A stretch of DNA of 11,865 bases from an uncultured Bacilli bacterium (GCA_947632295.1 CANROQ010000013.1:1-11865), one strand, 5' to 3'; positions 1 to 7,895 are shown, numbered from the stretch's first letter. The notes: generated by a model from the sequence alone, not told the origin. Numbers and translations are program-made.

Positions 1-22
1 TAAAATTTTAGCATTCAATAAG

Positions 23-54
23 AAAATACAAAAAATATTGTGTTTTTTTATTTT
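23..54 (+). terminator. Possible weak AT-only hairpin upstream of ftsA
   Basis: AAAATA (23-28) can pair with TATTTT (49-54) and AAAAAA (30-35) with TTTTTT (43-48) around a 7-nt loop, with one bulged C. It could be the end of a gene lying left of the window. There is no GC in the stem, so it may simply be AT-rich sequence. Confidence 0.2.
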
Positions 55-59
55 TTTCT

Positions 60-87
60 TTTACTTTTTAAAAAATTATAGTATAAT
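60..87 (+). promoter_or_regulatory. Sigma-A-type promoter of ftsA
   Basis: A perfect TATAAT lies at 82-87, with a weak TTTACT -35 candidate (4/6 match) at 60-65 and a 16-bp spacer. Transcription would start near 94 and give a leader of about 20 nt. The 13 bases around the -10 (78-90) are identical to those in front of proS (8742-8754). Confidence 0.6.
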
Positions 88-114
88 TAATTTTAGATTA
101 TAGGAGATGATATT

Positions 115-1362
115 GTGAAGCATATTTACACTAGTGTTGATATTGGTTCTAATACAATCAAAATAGTCGTATGTGAATGGTTAAAAGGTAAATTAAATTT
201 ACTGGCAGCATCTTCTGTAAAATCAAAAGGAATAAAAAAGGGATTGATAATTAATTTTGAGGAAGCTCAAAGTTCTTTGAAATTAGCATTTTCAAAAATA
301 GAGGATATGTTAGGAACTAATGTAAATCATGCTTTAGTATCCGTTCCATCTTATTTTGCAGAATACGCAATGATTAAAGGTTCAATTAATATTATGAATG
401 ATGATCATGTTGTAACTGGTAAAGATATCGATAAAGTTATCGAAAGTTCGATTGCTAATTGTGATATTTCAGGTAAATCGATTATAACCACAATACCAAT
501 TGATTTTAATCTTGGTGATGGTCAAATTGTAAAAGATCCAAAAGGTCAAAAGGCTGAAGTTTTAGCAATGCGTGGTATTATGGTTACGACACCTAAAAAA
601 AATTTATATTCAGTTTTGAATTTATTTGATAGTATTGGTGTTGAAGTCGATGATGTATCAATTAATGGTATTGGCGATTTTTTTGCTTTAAAAAAAGATG
701 GTATGGAAGATTTAGTTGGCGCAATTGTCAATATCGGTGCTGAAACGACTACGCTTTCGCTAGTAAATAAGGGCATAATTGTTAATAGTGCTATACTACA
801 AAATGGTGGTGTCAATATCGATAGTGATTTATCTTATGTTTATAAAATATCTTTAGAAGATGCTTGTGAGTTAAAAGAAAAATTTGCGCTTGGAAACAAA
901 AAGAATGCTAGTTCGAATGATTTTTATATGGTTACAACTAATTCTGGAAAAACAAAAAAAGTTAATCAATATGAAGCTTCAGAAGTTGTAATGGCAAGAT
1001 TAGAACAAATTTTGAATGCGGTTAAAGGAGAAATATCGACTTTGACTAATCATAAATTGGATTATATTTTAATAACAGGTGGAACTAGCAATATGACGCA
1101 TTTAAATTATACTGTTGAAGAAATTCTAGGGAAAAACGCTATTATAGGTAATGTGAAATTAATTGGAGTTAGAAATAATAAATATTCTTCTGCAATTGGT
1201 AATATTCTTTATTTTGTTAGTAAGTTAGAATTAAATGGAAGCAGTTATACAATGTTTACAAAAAATGAAATTGAAGAATTAGGGTCTAATCGAAAAAGTG
1301 TTACTAGTGATACAAATGATTCGATGTTAAGTAAAGTTTTTGGATACTTTTTTGGTGAATAA
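115..1362 (+). CDS. ftsA: Cell division protein FtsA
   Basis: FtsA is an actin-like ATPase that anchors the FtsZ ring to the cytoplasmic membrane and helps recruit the divisome. The 415-residue product has the family's normal length. The phosphate-1 loop is [10 protein letters not shown] (8-17). The FtsA-specific 1C subdomain should cover roughly residues 85-160. Phosphate-2 is [13 protein letters not shown] (202-214) and the adenosine motif is [10 protein letters not shown] (318-327). The last residues, [12 protein letters not shown], form the amphipathic membrane-targeting helix expected of FtsA. Translation starts at GTG; AGGAGA at 102-107 is 7 nt upstream and no better ATG is near. The gene lies 11 nt upstream of ftsZ in the usual order and both probably use the promoter at 60-87. 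Assignment is firm on motifs, length and neighbour. Confidence 0.96.
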   Translation: MKHIYTSVDIGSNTIKIVVCEWLKGKLNLLAASSVKSKGIKKGLIINFEEAQSSLKLAFSKIEDMLGTNVNHALVSVPSYFAEYAMIKGSINIMNDDHVVTGKDIDKVIESSIANCDISGKSIITTIPIDFNLGDGQIVKDPKGQKAEVLAMRGIMVTTPKKNLYSVLNLFDSIGVEVDDVSINGIGDFFALKKDGMEDLVGAIVNIGAETTTLSLVNKGIIVNSAILQNGGVNIDSDLSYVYKISLEDACELKEKFALGNKKNASSNDFYMVTTNSGKTKKVNQYEASEVVMARLEQILNAVKGEISTLTNHKLDYILITGGTSNMTHLNYTVEEILGKNAIIGNVKLIGVRNNKYSSAIGNILYFVSKLELNGSSYTMFTKNEIEELGSNRKSVTSDTNDSMLSKVFGYFFGE

Positions 1363-1373
1363 GGAGGAAATTT

Positions 1374-2435
1374 ATGTTTGGATTAGAAATAGATCAAATT
1401 GCCAAAATTAAAGTCATTGGTGTTGGTGGCGGTGGTGGAAATGCCGTTAATCGAATGATTGAATCAGGAATAAAAGGTGTAGATTTTATTGTTGCAAATA
1501 CAGATTTGCAAGTTTTGAATGCGTCTAAAGCACCATTAAAAATTCAAATTGGTGCTGAACTAACTGGTGGAAGAGGAGCAGGTTCGAAGCCTGATATTGG
1601 AAGAGAGGCTGCATTAGAGTCTAGATCAGAAATTGAGGCTGCCTTAACAGGTGCTGATATGGTTTTCGTCACTTGCGGTATGGGTGGTGGAACTGGTACT
1701 GGTGCCGCTCCTGTCGTTGCTAGCATTGCTCAAGAATTAGGGGCTTTGACCGTAGGTATTGTTACTAAACCTTTCTCTTTTGAAGGTAAAAAAAGAATGG
1801 ATCAAGCCGTAGTTGGATTAGAGGAATTAAAAAAACATGTCGATACTTTAATCGTTATTCCTAATGATCGTCTACGTGAAATTATTGATAAAACGACACC
1901 TTTATTAGCGTCATTCAAAGAGGTTGATAATGTATTAATGCGTGGTGTTCAATCTATTTCTGATTTAATTGCGGTAGCAGGTTTAATTAATCTAGATTTT
2001 GCTGATGTTAAATCAGTAATGGAAAAACGTGGTAATGCTCTTATTGGAATTGGTATTGGAGCAGGTGAAAATCGTGCTACAGAGGCTGCTAAACAGGCTG
2101 TTTCTAGTCCATTACTAGAAACAAGTATTAGTGGTGCTACTGATGCCATTATCAATGTTACTGGTGGTGAGAATTTAACTTTATTTGAAGTTGAAGAAGC
2201 TGCTGAAGTTATTAGAACGAGTGCTAATACTGATATTAATACAATTTTTGGAGCAGTTATTAATGAAAACTTAAATGATGAAATTATCGTTACAGTAATT
2301 GCGACTGGTTTTGAAGATTCTGAAAAATCGAAGGTTACTGCTAGTGCTCAAAGAGAAAATATTCAAAGTAGTGATGATGATGACGATGATGGTGACAATG
2401 ATTTACCTCCATTTTTACGAAAAAGAGGTTTCTAA
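1374..2435 (+). CDS. ftsZ: Cell division protein FtsZ
   Basis: FtsZ is the tubulin-like GTPase that polymerises into the Z ring at the division site. The 353-residue product shows the nucleotide-binding [12 protein letters not shown] start (17-28) and the tubulin signature GGGTGTG (104-110). The T7 synergy loop [11 protein letters not shown] (206-216) supplies the acidic catalytic residues D208 and D211. The C-terminal conserved peptide [11 protein letters not shown] (343-353) docks on FtsA. The linker between the globular domain (ending near 315) and that peptide is only about 25 residues and contains six consecutive aspartates (334-339), shorter and more acidic than in B. subtilis. The start follows a strong AAGGAGG 4-5 nt after the ftsA stop. 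A terminator (2459-2489) follows the gene. Confidence 0.98.
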   Translation: MFGLEIDQIAKIKVIGVGGGGGNAVNRMIESGIKGVDFIVANTDLQVLNASKAPLKIQIGAELTGGRGAGSKPDIGREAALESRSEIEAALTGADMVFVTCGMGGGTGTGAAPVVASIAQELGALTVGIVTKPFSFEGKKRMDQAVVGLEELKKHVDTLIVIPNDRLREIIDKTTPLLASFKEVDNVLMRGVQSISDLIAVAGLINLDFADVKSVMEKRGNALIGIGIGAGENRATEAAKQAVSSPLLETSISGATDAIINVTGGENLTLFEVEEAAEVIRTSANTDINTIFGAVINENLNDEIIVTVIATGFEDSEKSKVTASAQRENIQSSDDDDDDGDNDLPPFLRKRGF

Positions 2436-2458
2436 ATATAAATTTAATTTAAGAATAC

Positions 2459-2489
2459 AAAACGACATAATTTATTATGTTGTTTTTTT
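2459..2489 (+). terminator. Rho-independent terminator after ftsZ
   Basis: Arms 2461-2470 and 2475-2484 form a 10-bp stem with one G-U pair, extendable by two A-U pairs, around a TTTA loop. A run of seven T (2483-2489) follows. It separates the ftsAZ unit from spoIIGA, so the sporulation genes probably need their own promoter. Confidence 0.8.
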
Positions 2490-2494
2490 ATAAT
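2461..2494 (+). promoter_or_regulatory. Candidate spoIIGA-sigE promoter with possible Spo0A box
   Basis: TATAAT is at 2489-2494, 16 nt before the spoIIGA ATG, so the leader would be very short. No good -35 is present at 17 bp, which recalls the activator-dependent B. subtilis spoIIG promoter. The reverse complement of 2461-2467 reads TGTCGTT, matching 5 of 7 positions of the Spo0A box core TGTCGAA. The site overlaps the terminator stem, so it could be coincidental. Confidence 0.35.
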
Positions 2495-2509
2495 TAAATT
2501 GGTGATAAA

Positions 2510-3298
2510 ATGAAAATTTATGTTGATTTTGTATTATTTTTAAATTTTATGTTTGATTTTCTTTTATTATTAGGTGTTTCCATTTTATTAAAACGAAATT
2601 CTTCTATTAATCGAATTATTTTAGGAGCATTTTTTGGTAGTTTAACAACCTTATTACTATTTTTTAAAATTAGTAATTTAGTATTATTTTTATTTAAATT
2701 TATTGTTAGTATTATAATGATTTTAATTTCTTTTGGTTTTAAAGACATAAAATATGTTTTTAAGAATTTTATTTTTTTATATTTACTTAGTATGGTTTTA
2801 GGAGGAACACTATATGGTCTAAATATTCAATTTTCTTATAAAAAAATAGGTCTAGTTTTTTTTCAAGATGTTAGTATTAATGTCATTTTTTTAATTGTAG
2901 TAGCGCCAATTATTATTTATTTTTATTTAAAGCAAATGAATAATCTTAAAAATAATTATGCAAATTATTACCGAATACGCATAAATTTTGCTGATAAAGA
3001 ATATAAATTTATAGGCTTTTTAGATACTGGTAATAAATTAAAAGATCCATATTTTAATCGACCGATTATTTTGATAAATAAAGATAAAATTAAAGAGTCA
3101 AATTCATCTAAAATTTTAATACCTTATTCTACTATCACCGAAAATGGACTTTTAGAATGCGTTACTGCTAGTTGTGTCTATATTAATGACATCAGTGTTA
3201 AGCAAAATGTTTTAATTGGTTTTATTAAAGAAAAAATCACGATTGATGGTGTAGATTGTATTTTGCAAACAAAATTATTGGAGGGAATAAAATGTTAA
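2510..3298 (+). CDS. spoIIGA: Sporulation sigma-E factor processing peptidase SpoIIGA
   Basis: SpoIIGA is the membrane-embedded aspartic protease that removes the pro-sequence of pro-sigma-E in the mother cell after a forespore signal. The N-terminal half is very hydrophobic, with about five membrane segments (roughly 5-27, 34-52, 55-76, 84-108 and 122-141). The C-terminal cytoplasmic half contains the protease signature FLDTGNKLKDP (170-180), with D172 as the presumed catalytic aspartate, and the later conserved patch IPYSTI (204-209). The protein has 262 residues against about 309 in B. subtilis. The ATG follows GGTGA at 2501-2505. The stop overlaps the start of sigE by 7 nt, so the two are translationally coupled. 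Identity rests on topology, the DTGN motif and the sigE neighbour, which together are diagnostic. Confidence 0.93.
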   Translation: MKIYVDFVLFLNFMFDFLLLLGVSILLKRNSSINRIILGAFFGSLTTLLLFFKISNLVLFLFKFIVSIIMILISFGFKDIKYVFKNFIFLYLLSMVLGGTLYGLNIQFSYKKIGLVFFQDVSINVIFLIVVAPIIIYFYLKQMNNLKNNYANYYRIRINFADKEYKFIGFLDTGNKLKDPYFNRPIILINKDKIKESNSSKILIPYSTITENGLLECVTASCVYINDISVKQNVLIGFIKEKITIDGVDCILQTKLLEGIKC

Positions 3299-3984
3299 AA
3301 AAATTATTAAACTTTTTTATTAAAATATTTAATGTTGAAAATAATATTTTTTTTGTTGGTAGTGCCGATAAGTTACCTGAACCATTATCCAAAGAAGAAG
3401 AAATTAATTATGTAAAATTATCGATGGATGGTGATCAATTTGCTCGTGAAAAATTAATTGAGCATAATTTAAGATTAGTCGTTTTTTTATCAAAAAAATA
3501 TGAAAATACTGGCGTCGATTTAGAGGATTTGGTAAGTATTGGTACAATTGGTTTAATTAAAGGTGTCAATACTTATAAATTAGATAAAAATATTAAATTA
3601 GCAACTTATGCATCACGTTGTATCGATAATGAAATTTTAATGTTTTTAAGAAAAAATAAAAGAAGAAAAACGGAAGTTAGTTTCGAAGATAATTTAAGTT
3701 ATGATTCGGAAGGAAATGAACTACATTTAGAAGATATTTTAGGAACAGAAAATGATGTCGTTACTAAAGGTATAGAAGATGAGACTGATAAAAAAATATT
3801 GTATGAAGAAATTAATAAATTAAATCCACGTGATAAACAAATTATGATTTTGCGATATGGTCTTTTTAATAACGAAGAGATGACACAAAAAGATGTAGCC
3901 GCATTATTAGGAATAAGTCAATCATATATATCAAGAATTGAGAAAAAAGTTATTAGACGTATTCAAAATATTACAAAAATTTAA
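3292..3984 (+). CDS. sigE: Sporulation sigma factor SigE (pro-sigma-E)
   Basis: This is the early mother-cell sigma factor of endospore formation, made as an inactive precursor. The 230-residue product matches B. subtilis SigE closely as remembered. It has an amphipathic basic/hydrophobic pro-sequence (about 1-20, MLKKLLNFFIKIF), then the processing-site region IFFVGSADKLPEPLSKEEE (19-37). Region 2 follows: NLRLVV (59-64), DLEDLVSIGTIGLIK (76-90) and ATYASRCIDNEILMFLR (104-120). Region 4.2 has a helix-turn-helix, TQKDVAALLGISQSYISRIE (198-217). An in-frame ATG at 3256 would add 12 residues inside spoIIGA. The start at 3292 is preferred because GGAGGG (3280-3285) precedes it and it gives a normal pro-sequence. 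No separate promoter is visible, so expression should follow spoIIGA. sigG, usually next, is absent here. Confidence 0.96.
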   Translation: MLKKLLNFFIKIFNVENNIFFVGSADKLPEPLSKEEEINYVKLSMDGDQFAREKLIEHNLRLVVFLSKKYENTGVDLEDLVSIGTIGLIKGVNTYKLDKNIKLATYASRCIDNEILMFLRKNKRRKTEVSFEDNLSYDSEGNELHLEDILGTENDVVTKGIEDETDKKILYEEINKLNPRDKQIMILRYGLFNNEEMTQKDVAALLGISQSYISRIEKKVIRRIQNITKI

Positions 3985-4011
3985 AAAATATATTTATCTA
4001 TATTTTTTTTT
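3983..4011 (+). terminator. AT-only terminator after sigE
   Basis: AAAAAATATA (3983-3992) and TATATTTTTT (3999-4008) form a perfect 10-bp inverted repeat with a 6-nt loop, running into further T to 4011. The left arm starts inside the sigE stop codon. The stem has no GC, so termination may be partial. Confidence 0.5.
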
Positions 4012-4012
4012 A

Positions 4013-4021
4013 TGATATAAT
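4013..4021 (+). promoter_or_regulatory. Extended -10 promoter of the SUMF1-like gene
   Basis: TGATATAAT is a perfect extended -10 (TGnTATAAT, hexamer 4016-4021). The -35 position (3993-3998, TTTATC) is poor and lies in the loop of the sigE terminator. The start would be near 4028, giving a leader of about 23 nt with AAGGGG at 4039-4044 before the ATG. Confidence 0.6.
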
Positions 4022-4050
4022 TTTTCTAGAGTAATGATAAGGGGATAATT

Positions 4051-5403
4051 ATGGAAGAAAAAGAAACGAAAAAGACAAAAAATGAAGAACAAAATAATGT
4101 TGAAGTACAAAGTTTTGAAAAAAAGAATGGTATTAAAGAATATAGATTTACTATTATATTGTTAGTAGTAATTGCTGTTTTTGTAATTTTTATGCCATTT
4201 ATATCCGAAAAAGTTCAAAATTTAAAAGATACTAATTTTTTTAGCAATTTATTTTCCAAAAATAATTCGAATTTAGAAAATAATGATAATAATGTACCTA
4301 AGGATAAACCTGAAAAAGATAAGGATACATTTATAAGTGCTGATAAAAGTGGAGCAAATGCACCTGTTTTAAAAGATGGTATGATTCCTGTTCGATATAA
4401 TACTATCGAAAAAAAATGGGTTAAAGCAGATAGTTCGAACCCATCAACTAATAGTTGGTATAATTATGCTAATGGTGAGTGGGCTAATGCCGTATTAGTT
4501 AAGGCTAGTGGTACCAAAACTCGTGATTATTATCTTAAATCTAGCAATGATACAATTATCAATGACGAAGATATTTTAGCCTTTTATGTGTGGATACCGC
4601 GTTATAAATATTCTTTAGTAGCCAGTACAGGTGTACAACAGATCGATGTTGTTTTTGAAGAAAAAACTGCTACTAAATCGCAAGGACCAAATTATATTAC
4701 TCATCCAGCCTTTACGTTTGGAAATGAAGAATTAGATGGTATTTGGGTTGGTAAATTTGAAGTTACTGGTAATATAAACAATCTTACAATTTTACCAAAT
4801 CAAATGGCTTTAGTAAATCAAAATATTGCGAATATGGTTAATGCTATCCCAGGTTTTTATAATGATATTTACGGTTTAAATCAAACGACTACTGATGTCC
4901 ATTTAATGAAAAATACCGAATGGGGTTCTATTGTATATTTAATGAATTCTAAATATGGAATTTGCAAGGATAATAAATGTACAAAACCAACTACATATAG
5001 TTACGATTACAGTTCCGATATAGGTATAAAATCAAGTACAACTGGTAATATAAATGGTGTGTATGCGATGAATGGTAGTGTAATGGAATATGTTATGGGT
5101 AACAATAATGGTGTAGTAGGTGCCTCTGGTTTAGATACAGTTTGGATGAATGAAAATAAAAAATATTATGATTTATATACCGATGGTGTCGAAGCAGATT
5201 TGACTCGTGGTATAAACGGTGATGCTACAACTGAATTTGGACCATTTCAATCTGAACAAAGTAGTTGGGATAATAGTACTGCTAAATTTGTTAACAGTGC
5301 AAATCCTTGGTTCTTTCGAGATGTAAATAGTGATATGTATTCATTTAGTTCTTATACCGGCGGAGCACATTATCAAGTAGGTTTTAGATTAACTTTAGTT
5401 TAA
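4051..5403 (+). CDS. Membrane-anchored extracellular protein with SUMF1/FGE-like domain
   Basis: The role is unknown. The 450 residues comprise a charged cytoplasmic head (1-31), one membrane segment (about 33-51), a low-complexity Asn/Lys/Asp linker (60-100), then a long extracellular part. The module IPVRYNTIEKKWVKAD (112-127), WYNYANGEWANAVLV (136-150) and ILAFYVWIPRYKYSL (175-189) resembles surface or pilin-like proteins remembered from gut Firmicutes. From about 215 the protein shows SUMF1/FGE-type landmarks: IWVGKFEVTG (231-240), TEW (289-291), NGSVMEYVMG (341-350) aligning with GNVWEWV, and terminal VGFRLTLV (443-450) aligning with GFR. This fold serves in formylglycine enzymes, but also in binding proteins without catalysis. 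Only two cysteines stand close by (C305, C310), so enzymatic FGE activity is not indicated. The gene is monocistronic, between two terminators. Ligand binding at the surface is an inference. Confidence 0.7.
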   Translation: MEEKETKKTKNEEQNNVEVQSFEKKNGIKEYRFTIILLVVIAVFVIFMPFISEKVQNLKDTNFFSNLFSKNNSNLENNDNNVPKDKPEKDKDTFISADKSGANAPVLKDGMIPVRYNTIEKKWVKADSSNPSTNSWYNYANGEWANAVLVKASGTKTRDYYLKSSNDTIINDEDILAFYVWIPRYKYSLVASTGVQQIDVVFEEKTATKSQGPNYITHPAFTFGNEELDGIWVGKFEVTGNINNLTILPNQMALVNQNIANMVNAIPGFYNDIYGLNQTTTDVHLMKNTEWGSIVYLMNSKYGICKDNKCTKPTTYSYDYSSDIGIKSSTTGNINGVYAMNGSVMEYVMGNNNGVVGASGLDTVWMNENKKYYDLYTDGVEADLTRGINGDATTEFGPFQSEQSSWDNSTAKFVNSANPWFFRDVNSDMYSFSSYTGGAHYQVGFRLTLV

Positions 5404-5408
5404 ATTAT

Positions 5409-5438
5409 AAAATATTGAAGAAAATTCAATATTTTTTT
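5409..5438 (+). terminator. Rho-independent terminator after the SUMF1-like gene
   Basis: AAAATATTGAA (5409-5419) pairs perfectly over 11 bp with TTCAATATTTT (5425-5435), with a GAAAA loop and a T run at 5432-5438. The mutL -10 begins 3 bases after the T run. Confidence 0.85.
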
Positions 5439-5446
5439 GTTATAAT
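5438..5446 (+). promoter_or_regulatory. Extended -10 promoter of mutL
   Basis: TGTTATAAT is a perfect TGnTATAAT element (hexamer 5441-5446). Any -35 would fall in the preceding terminator hairpin and none is recognisable. The predicted start near 5453 leaves only about 10 nt of leader before the ATG at 5463. Confidence 0.55.
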
Positions 5447-5452
5447 ATAGAT

Positions 5453-5458
5453 GGTGAT
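5453..5458 (+). promoter_or_regulatory. Ribosome binding site deciding the mutL start
   Basis: GGTGAT sits 4 nt before ATG 5463. The in-frame ATG at 5451 overlaps the expected transcription start and has no Shine-Dalgarno in front, so 5463 is chosen. Confidence 0.6.
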
Positions 5459-5462
5459 AGAT

Positions 5463-7274
5463 ATGTCGAAAATACAAATAATGGATGAAATTTTAGCTAA
5501 TAAAATTGCAGCTGGAGAAGTTGTTGAAAAATGTGCTTCAGTAGTTAAAGAATTAGTTGAAAATAGTATTGATGCTGGAAGTAGTGAAATTAAAATCGAA
5601 CTTTTTGATGCTGGGACAAAGCAAATTAAAGTTACAGATAATGGTAGTGGTATGGATAGAGAAGATGCTGTTTTAGCGTTTTCACGTCATGCTACTAGCA
5701 AATTGAAAACTGAGGATGACTTATATCGTATTGAAACATTAGGGTTTAGAGGTGAGGCTCTAGCATCGATTGCTTCAGTTAGTAAAATAACTTTAAAAAC
5801 TTCTATGGGTGGAGTTGGAACGATTGTCAAAATAAATGGTGGTAAGATCGAAAGCGTTGTTGACGGTGATTCTAGAATTGGAACAATTATTACTGTGGCT
5901 GATTTGTTTTATAATACGCCAGCCCGTTTAAAACATTTAAAAAGTTTATATACGGAACTTGCCAATATTACTGAATATGTCAATCGAATTGCGCTATCGC
6001 ATCCAGAAATAAAGTTTATTTTAACAAATAATAATAATATTATTTTAAATACTGATGGTTCTAATAATTTATTAAAAACAATTTCGAGTATTTTTGGAAT
6101 TGATATTGTCAAAAAAATGATTGAAATTTCTGGTGAAGATAACGATTATATAATTAATGGTTATATAACACTTCCAGAAGTTATGCGTTCTAATCGTAAT
6201 GGCATGATTACTTTAGTAAATGGTCGTGTTGTTCGCAATACAGAAATTAATCGTGTTATCAATGATAGTTATCATGGATATAAACCCGATAATCGATATC
6301 CAATTGTTATACTTAATATTGAAGTTGATCCTACTTTAGTTGATGTAAATATTCATCCAACAAAAATGGATATTAAATTTGGTAAAATGGATGAATTACT
6401 AATTTTGATTGAAAAAATAATAAAAAATACGTTAAAAAAGCAACTTTTAATACCTCATATCGAAGTAAAAACTGATAGCTATTTTAATGACATTGTAAGT
6501 GATGAAGTATTAGATAAAGTGACTAGTGAAAAACAAACTTATGAAGAAATTACATTAGATTTAGAGAGAATTGGTGAAGAAGAAGAGCCATATTTAGATG
6601 TTAAAAATGAAGTAATAGATAGTAAGACGATTGACGATAAGATTGAACAAAATGATCGATTATTTGAAATTGAAGAAAGTTCTGAAAAATTACCAGAATT
6701 ATATCCGGTTGGATTAGTACATGGTACCTATATTATTTGTCAAAATGAAAAGGGAATGTATTTAATCGATCAACATGCCGCTAAAGAACGTATTAATTAT
6801 GAATATTATCGTGAAAAATTAGGCAATCCTAAACCTGATTCAATTTCTATGTTAATCCCACTTACGATAGAATTTCCAAATAATGAATATATGATTTTAA
6901 AAGAAAATTTTAACTTGTTACAAGATATGGGATTTTCTATCGAAGAATTTGGTGTTAATTCAATAATAATTAAAGCTCATCCAACTTGGATTCCAATTGG
7001 CAACGAAGATAAGGCTATTAGAATGATTATCGATTTAGTAATAAATAAAGAAAAAGATTTTTCACTAGCAAAATTTAATGAACATGTAGCAGCAACAGTT
7101 AGTTGTAAAGCTTCAATTAAGGCTAATGAAAATATTACTTTAGATGAAATGGAAAATTTAATTAATGATTTGCGTAAATGTAAAAATCCATTTAACTGTC
7201 CACATGGTCGTCCAACTATAATATATTATTCAAAATATGATTTAGAAAAATTATTCAAGAGAAGTGGTTTTTAA
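5463..7274 (+). CDS. mutL: DNA mismatch repair protein MutL (endonuclease type)
   Basis: MutL links mismatch recognition by MutS to strand removal. In bacteria lacking MutH it nicks the new strand itself. In the 603-residue protein the N-terminal GHKL ATPase has KELVENSIDAGS (29-40, E30 as the general base), DNGSG (59-63) and GFRGEAL (94-100). NTPAR (151-155) and the VDVNIHPTK segment (294-302) end the ATPase/transducer half. After an acidic linker (about 335-410) the C-terminal domain carries the endonuclease metal motif DQHAAKERINYE (436-447), matching DQHA(X)2E(X)4E, plus SCKASIKA (547-554) and CPHGRPT (579-585). All nuclease motifs are intact. MutS is not adjacent in this window. The gene has its own promoter; no terminator follows, so some readthrough into the small-gene operon is possible. 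Confidence 0.97.
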   Translation: MSKIQIMDEILANKIAAGEVVEKCASVVKELVENSIDAGSSEIKIELFDAGTKQIKVTDNGSGMDREDAVLAFSRHATSKLKTEDDLYRIETLGFRGEALASIASVSKITLKTSMGGVGTIVKINGGKIESVVDGDSRIGTIITVADLFYNTPARLKHLKSLYTELANITEYVNRIALSHPEIKFILTNNNNIILNTDGSNNLLKTISSIFGIDIVKKMIEISGEDNDYIINGYITLPEVMRSNRNGMITLVNGRVVRNTEINRVINDSYHGYKPDNRYPIVILNIEVDPTLVDVNIHPTKMDIKFGKMDELLILIEKIIKNTLKKQLLIPHIEVKTDSYFNDIVSDEVLDKVTSEKQTYEEITLDLERIGEEEEPYLDVKNEVIDSKTIDDKIEQNDRLFEIEESSEKLPELYPVGLVHGTYIICQNEKGMYLIDQHAAKERINYEYYREKLGNPKPDSISMLIPLTIEFPNNEYMILKENFNLLQDMGFSIEEFGVNSIIIKAHPTWIPIGNEDKAIRMIIDLVINKEKDFSLAKFNEHVAATVSCKASIKANENITLDEMENLINDLRKCKNPFNCPHGRPTIIYYSKYDLEKLFKRSGF

Positions 7275-7277
7275 TTA

Positions 7278-7306
7278 TTGACTTCTATTCTAAATTAGTT
7301 TATTAT
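7278..7306 (+). promoter_or_regulatory. Strong sigma-A promoter of the small-gene operon
   Basis: TTGACT (7278-7283) and TATTAT (7301-7306) are separated by exactly 17 bp, each matching consensus at 5 of 6 positions. This is the best -35/-10 pair in the window. It starts 4 nt after the mutL stop and gives a leader of about 23 nt. Confidence 0.75.
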
Positions 7307-7335
7307 ATTTATCGCAATTATTTGGGGTGAAATCT

Positions 7336-7680
7336 ATGTATGGTAATTTGAATTTAGAACAACTTAAATCAATCTTGAAACAAATAAAAAAAGATATCAT
7401 AATTACAAAAATTTCTAGAAATATCATAGCATGTGAATTTCATGGTGTAATTGCTATCGAATTATATAAACTAATATACGAATGTACAACTGCCAATTTA
7501 AAAAGTTTATCTAGAGATATACCTTTTTGGTTTAACAAAAATTCCGATTTATTAATTGTTTCTATTGTTTTAATTTTAGGAATGTTATGGGTTAATTATC
7601 AAAATGAGTTAAATAATTTATTTGAAATGAATGATGAATTAAAAAGCGAACAAGAAAATAGAATTAAATTTATAAAATAA
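7336..7680 (+). CDS. Unknown small membrane protein, first gene of three
   Basis: I do not recognise this 114-residue protein. The N-terminal 60 residues look soluble and mixed helix/strand (QLKSILKQIKKDIIITKI, then ACEFHGVIAIELYKLIYE). One clear membrane segment lies at about 71-87 (LLIVSIVLILGMLWVNY). A charged, probably helical tail follows (NELNNLFEMNDELKSEQEN). The start is ATG 7336, 5 nt after GGGGTGA (7324-7330). The in-frame GTG at 7327 lies inside that Shine-Dalgarno and is not used. It is the first gene behind a strong promoter and is followed 14 nt later by the next small gene. Topology suggests a membrane anchor with domains on both sides; function is not inferable. Confidence 0.75.
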   Translation: MYGNLNLEQLKSILKQIKKDIIITKISRNIIACEFHGVIAIELYKLIYECTTANLKSLSRDIPFWFNKNSDLLIVSIVLILGMLWVNYQNELNNLFEMNDELKSEQENRIKFIK

Positions 7681-7694
7681 AAGGGTGATATATT

Positions 7695-7895
7695 ATGAAT
7701 TTAAATATTGAAGAAAATAATAAGAAAATTAATAAAGTTGATAATTTTAATAAAAATGTTCAATTATATGAATTAAATGAATTAGCAAAATTTTCTAATC
7801 TTTTAGCTTTTTATCATTGTGTTTGGCAAGAATATAAAAATGGATTAGATATTGTTGATGTGAAAACTTTTTCATATAGAAAAAATATTAAATAG
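7695..7895 (+). CDS. Unknown small protein, second gene of three
   Basis: This 66-residue protein is not recognised. The first 22 residues are Asn/Lys-rich and probably disordered. The rest (ELNELAKFSNLLAFYHCVWQ, about 26-45) looks like an amphipathic helix with several aromatics, followed by a basic end. No signal peptide or membrane span is seen. The ATG has AGGGTGA (7682-7688) at good spacing. The stop TAG overlaps the Shine-Dalgarno of the next gene (AGGAGG, 7894-7899), so the two are tightly coupled. Spacing and strong ribosome binding sites make it a real gene. Confidence 0.65.
   Translation: MNLNIEENNKKINKVDNFNKNVQLYELNELAKFSNLLAFYHCVWQEYKNGLDIVDVKTFSYRKNIK

Noticed and set aside
546..815. 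Minus-strand frames inside ftsA, and similarly inside ftsZ, spoIIGA and mutL
   Set aside because: All are antisense to well-identified genes, and their composition mirrors the sense-strand codons.
2299..2493. 64-residue frame overlapping the ftsZ 3' end
   Set aside because: It is a +1 shadow of ftsZ running into the terminator, with no ribosome binding site and composition explained by the FtsZ codons.
3256..3291. Upstream ATG for sigE
   Set aside because: It lies inside spoIIGA without a Shine-Dalgarno and would add 12 residues before a normal pro-sequence. GGAGGG points to 3292.
4051..5403. Diversity-generating retroelement target
   Set aside because: The C-terminal fold would suit, but there is no reverse transcriptase, template repeat or accessory gene in the window. 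Kept only as a test under the SUMF1-like finding.
7261..7285. Inverted repeat GAAGT...ACTTC at the mutL end
   Set aside because: It has five pairs with a 15-nt loop and no T run, so it is not a credible terminator; the right arm overlaps the next -35.
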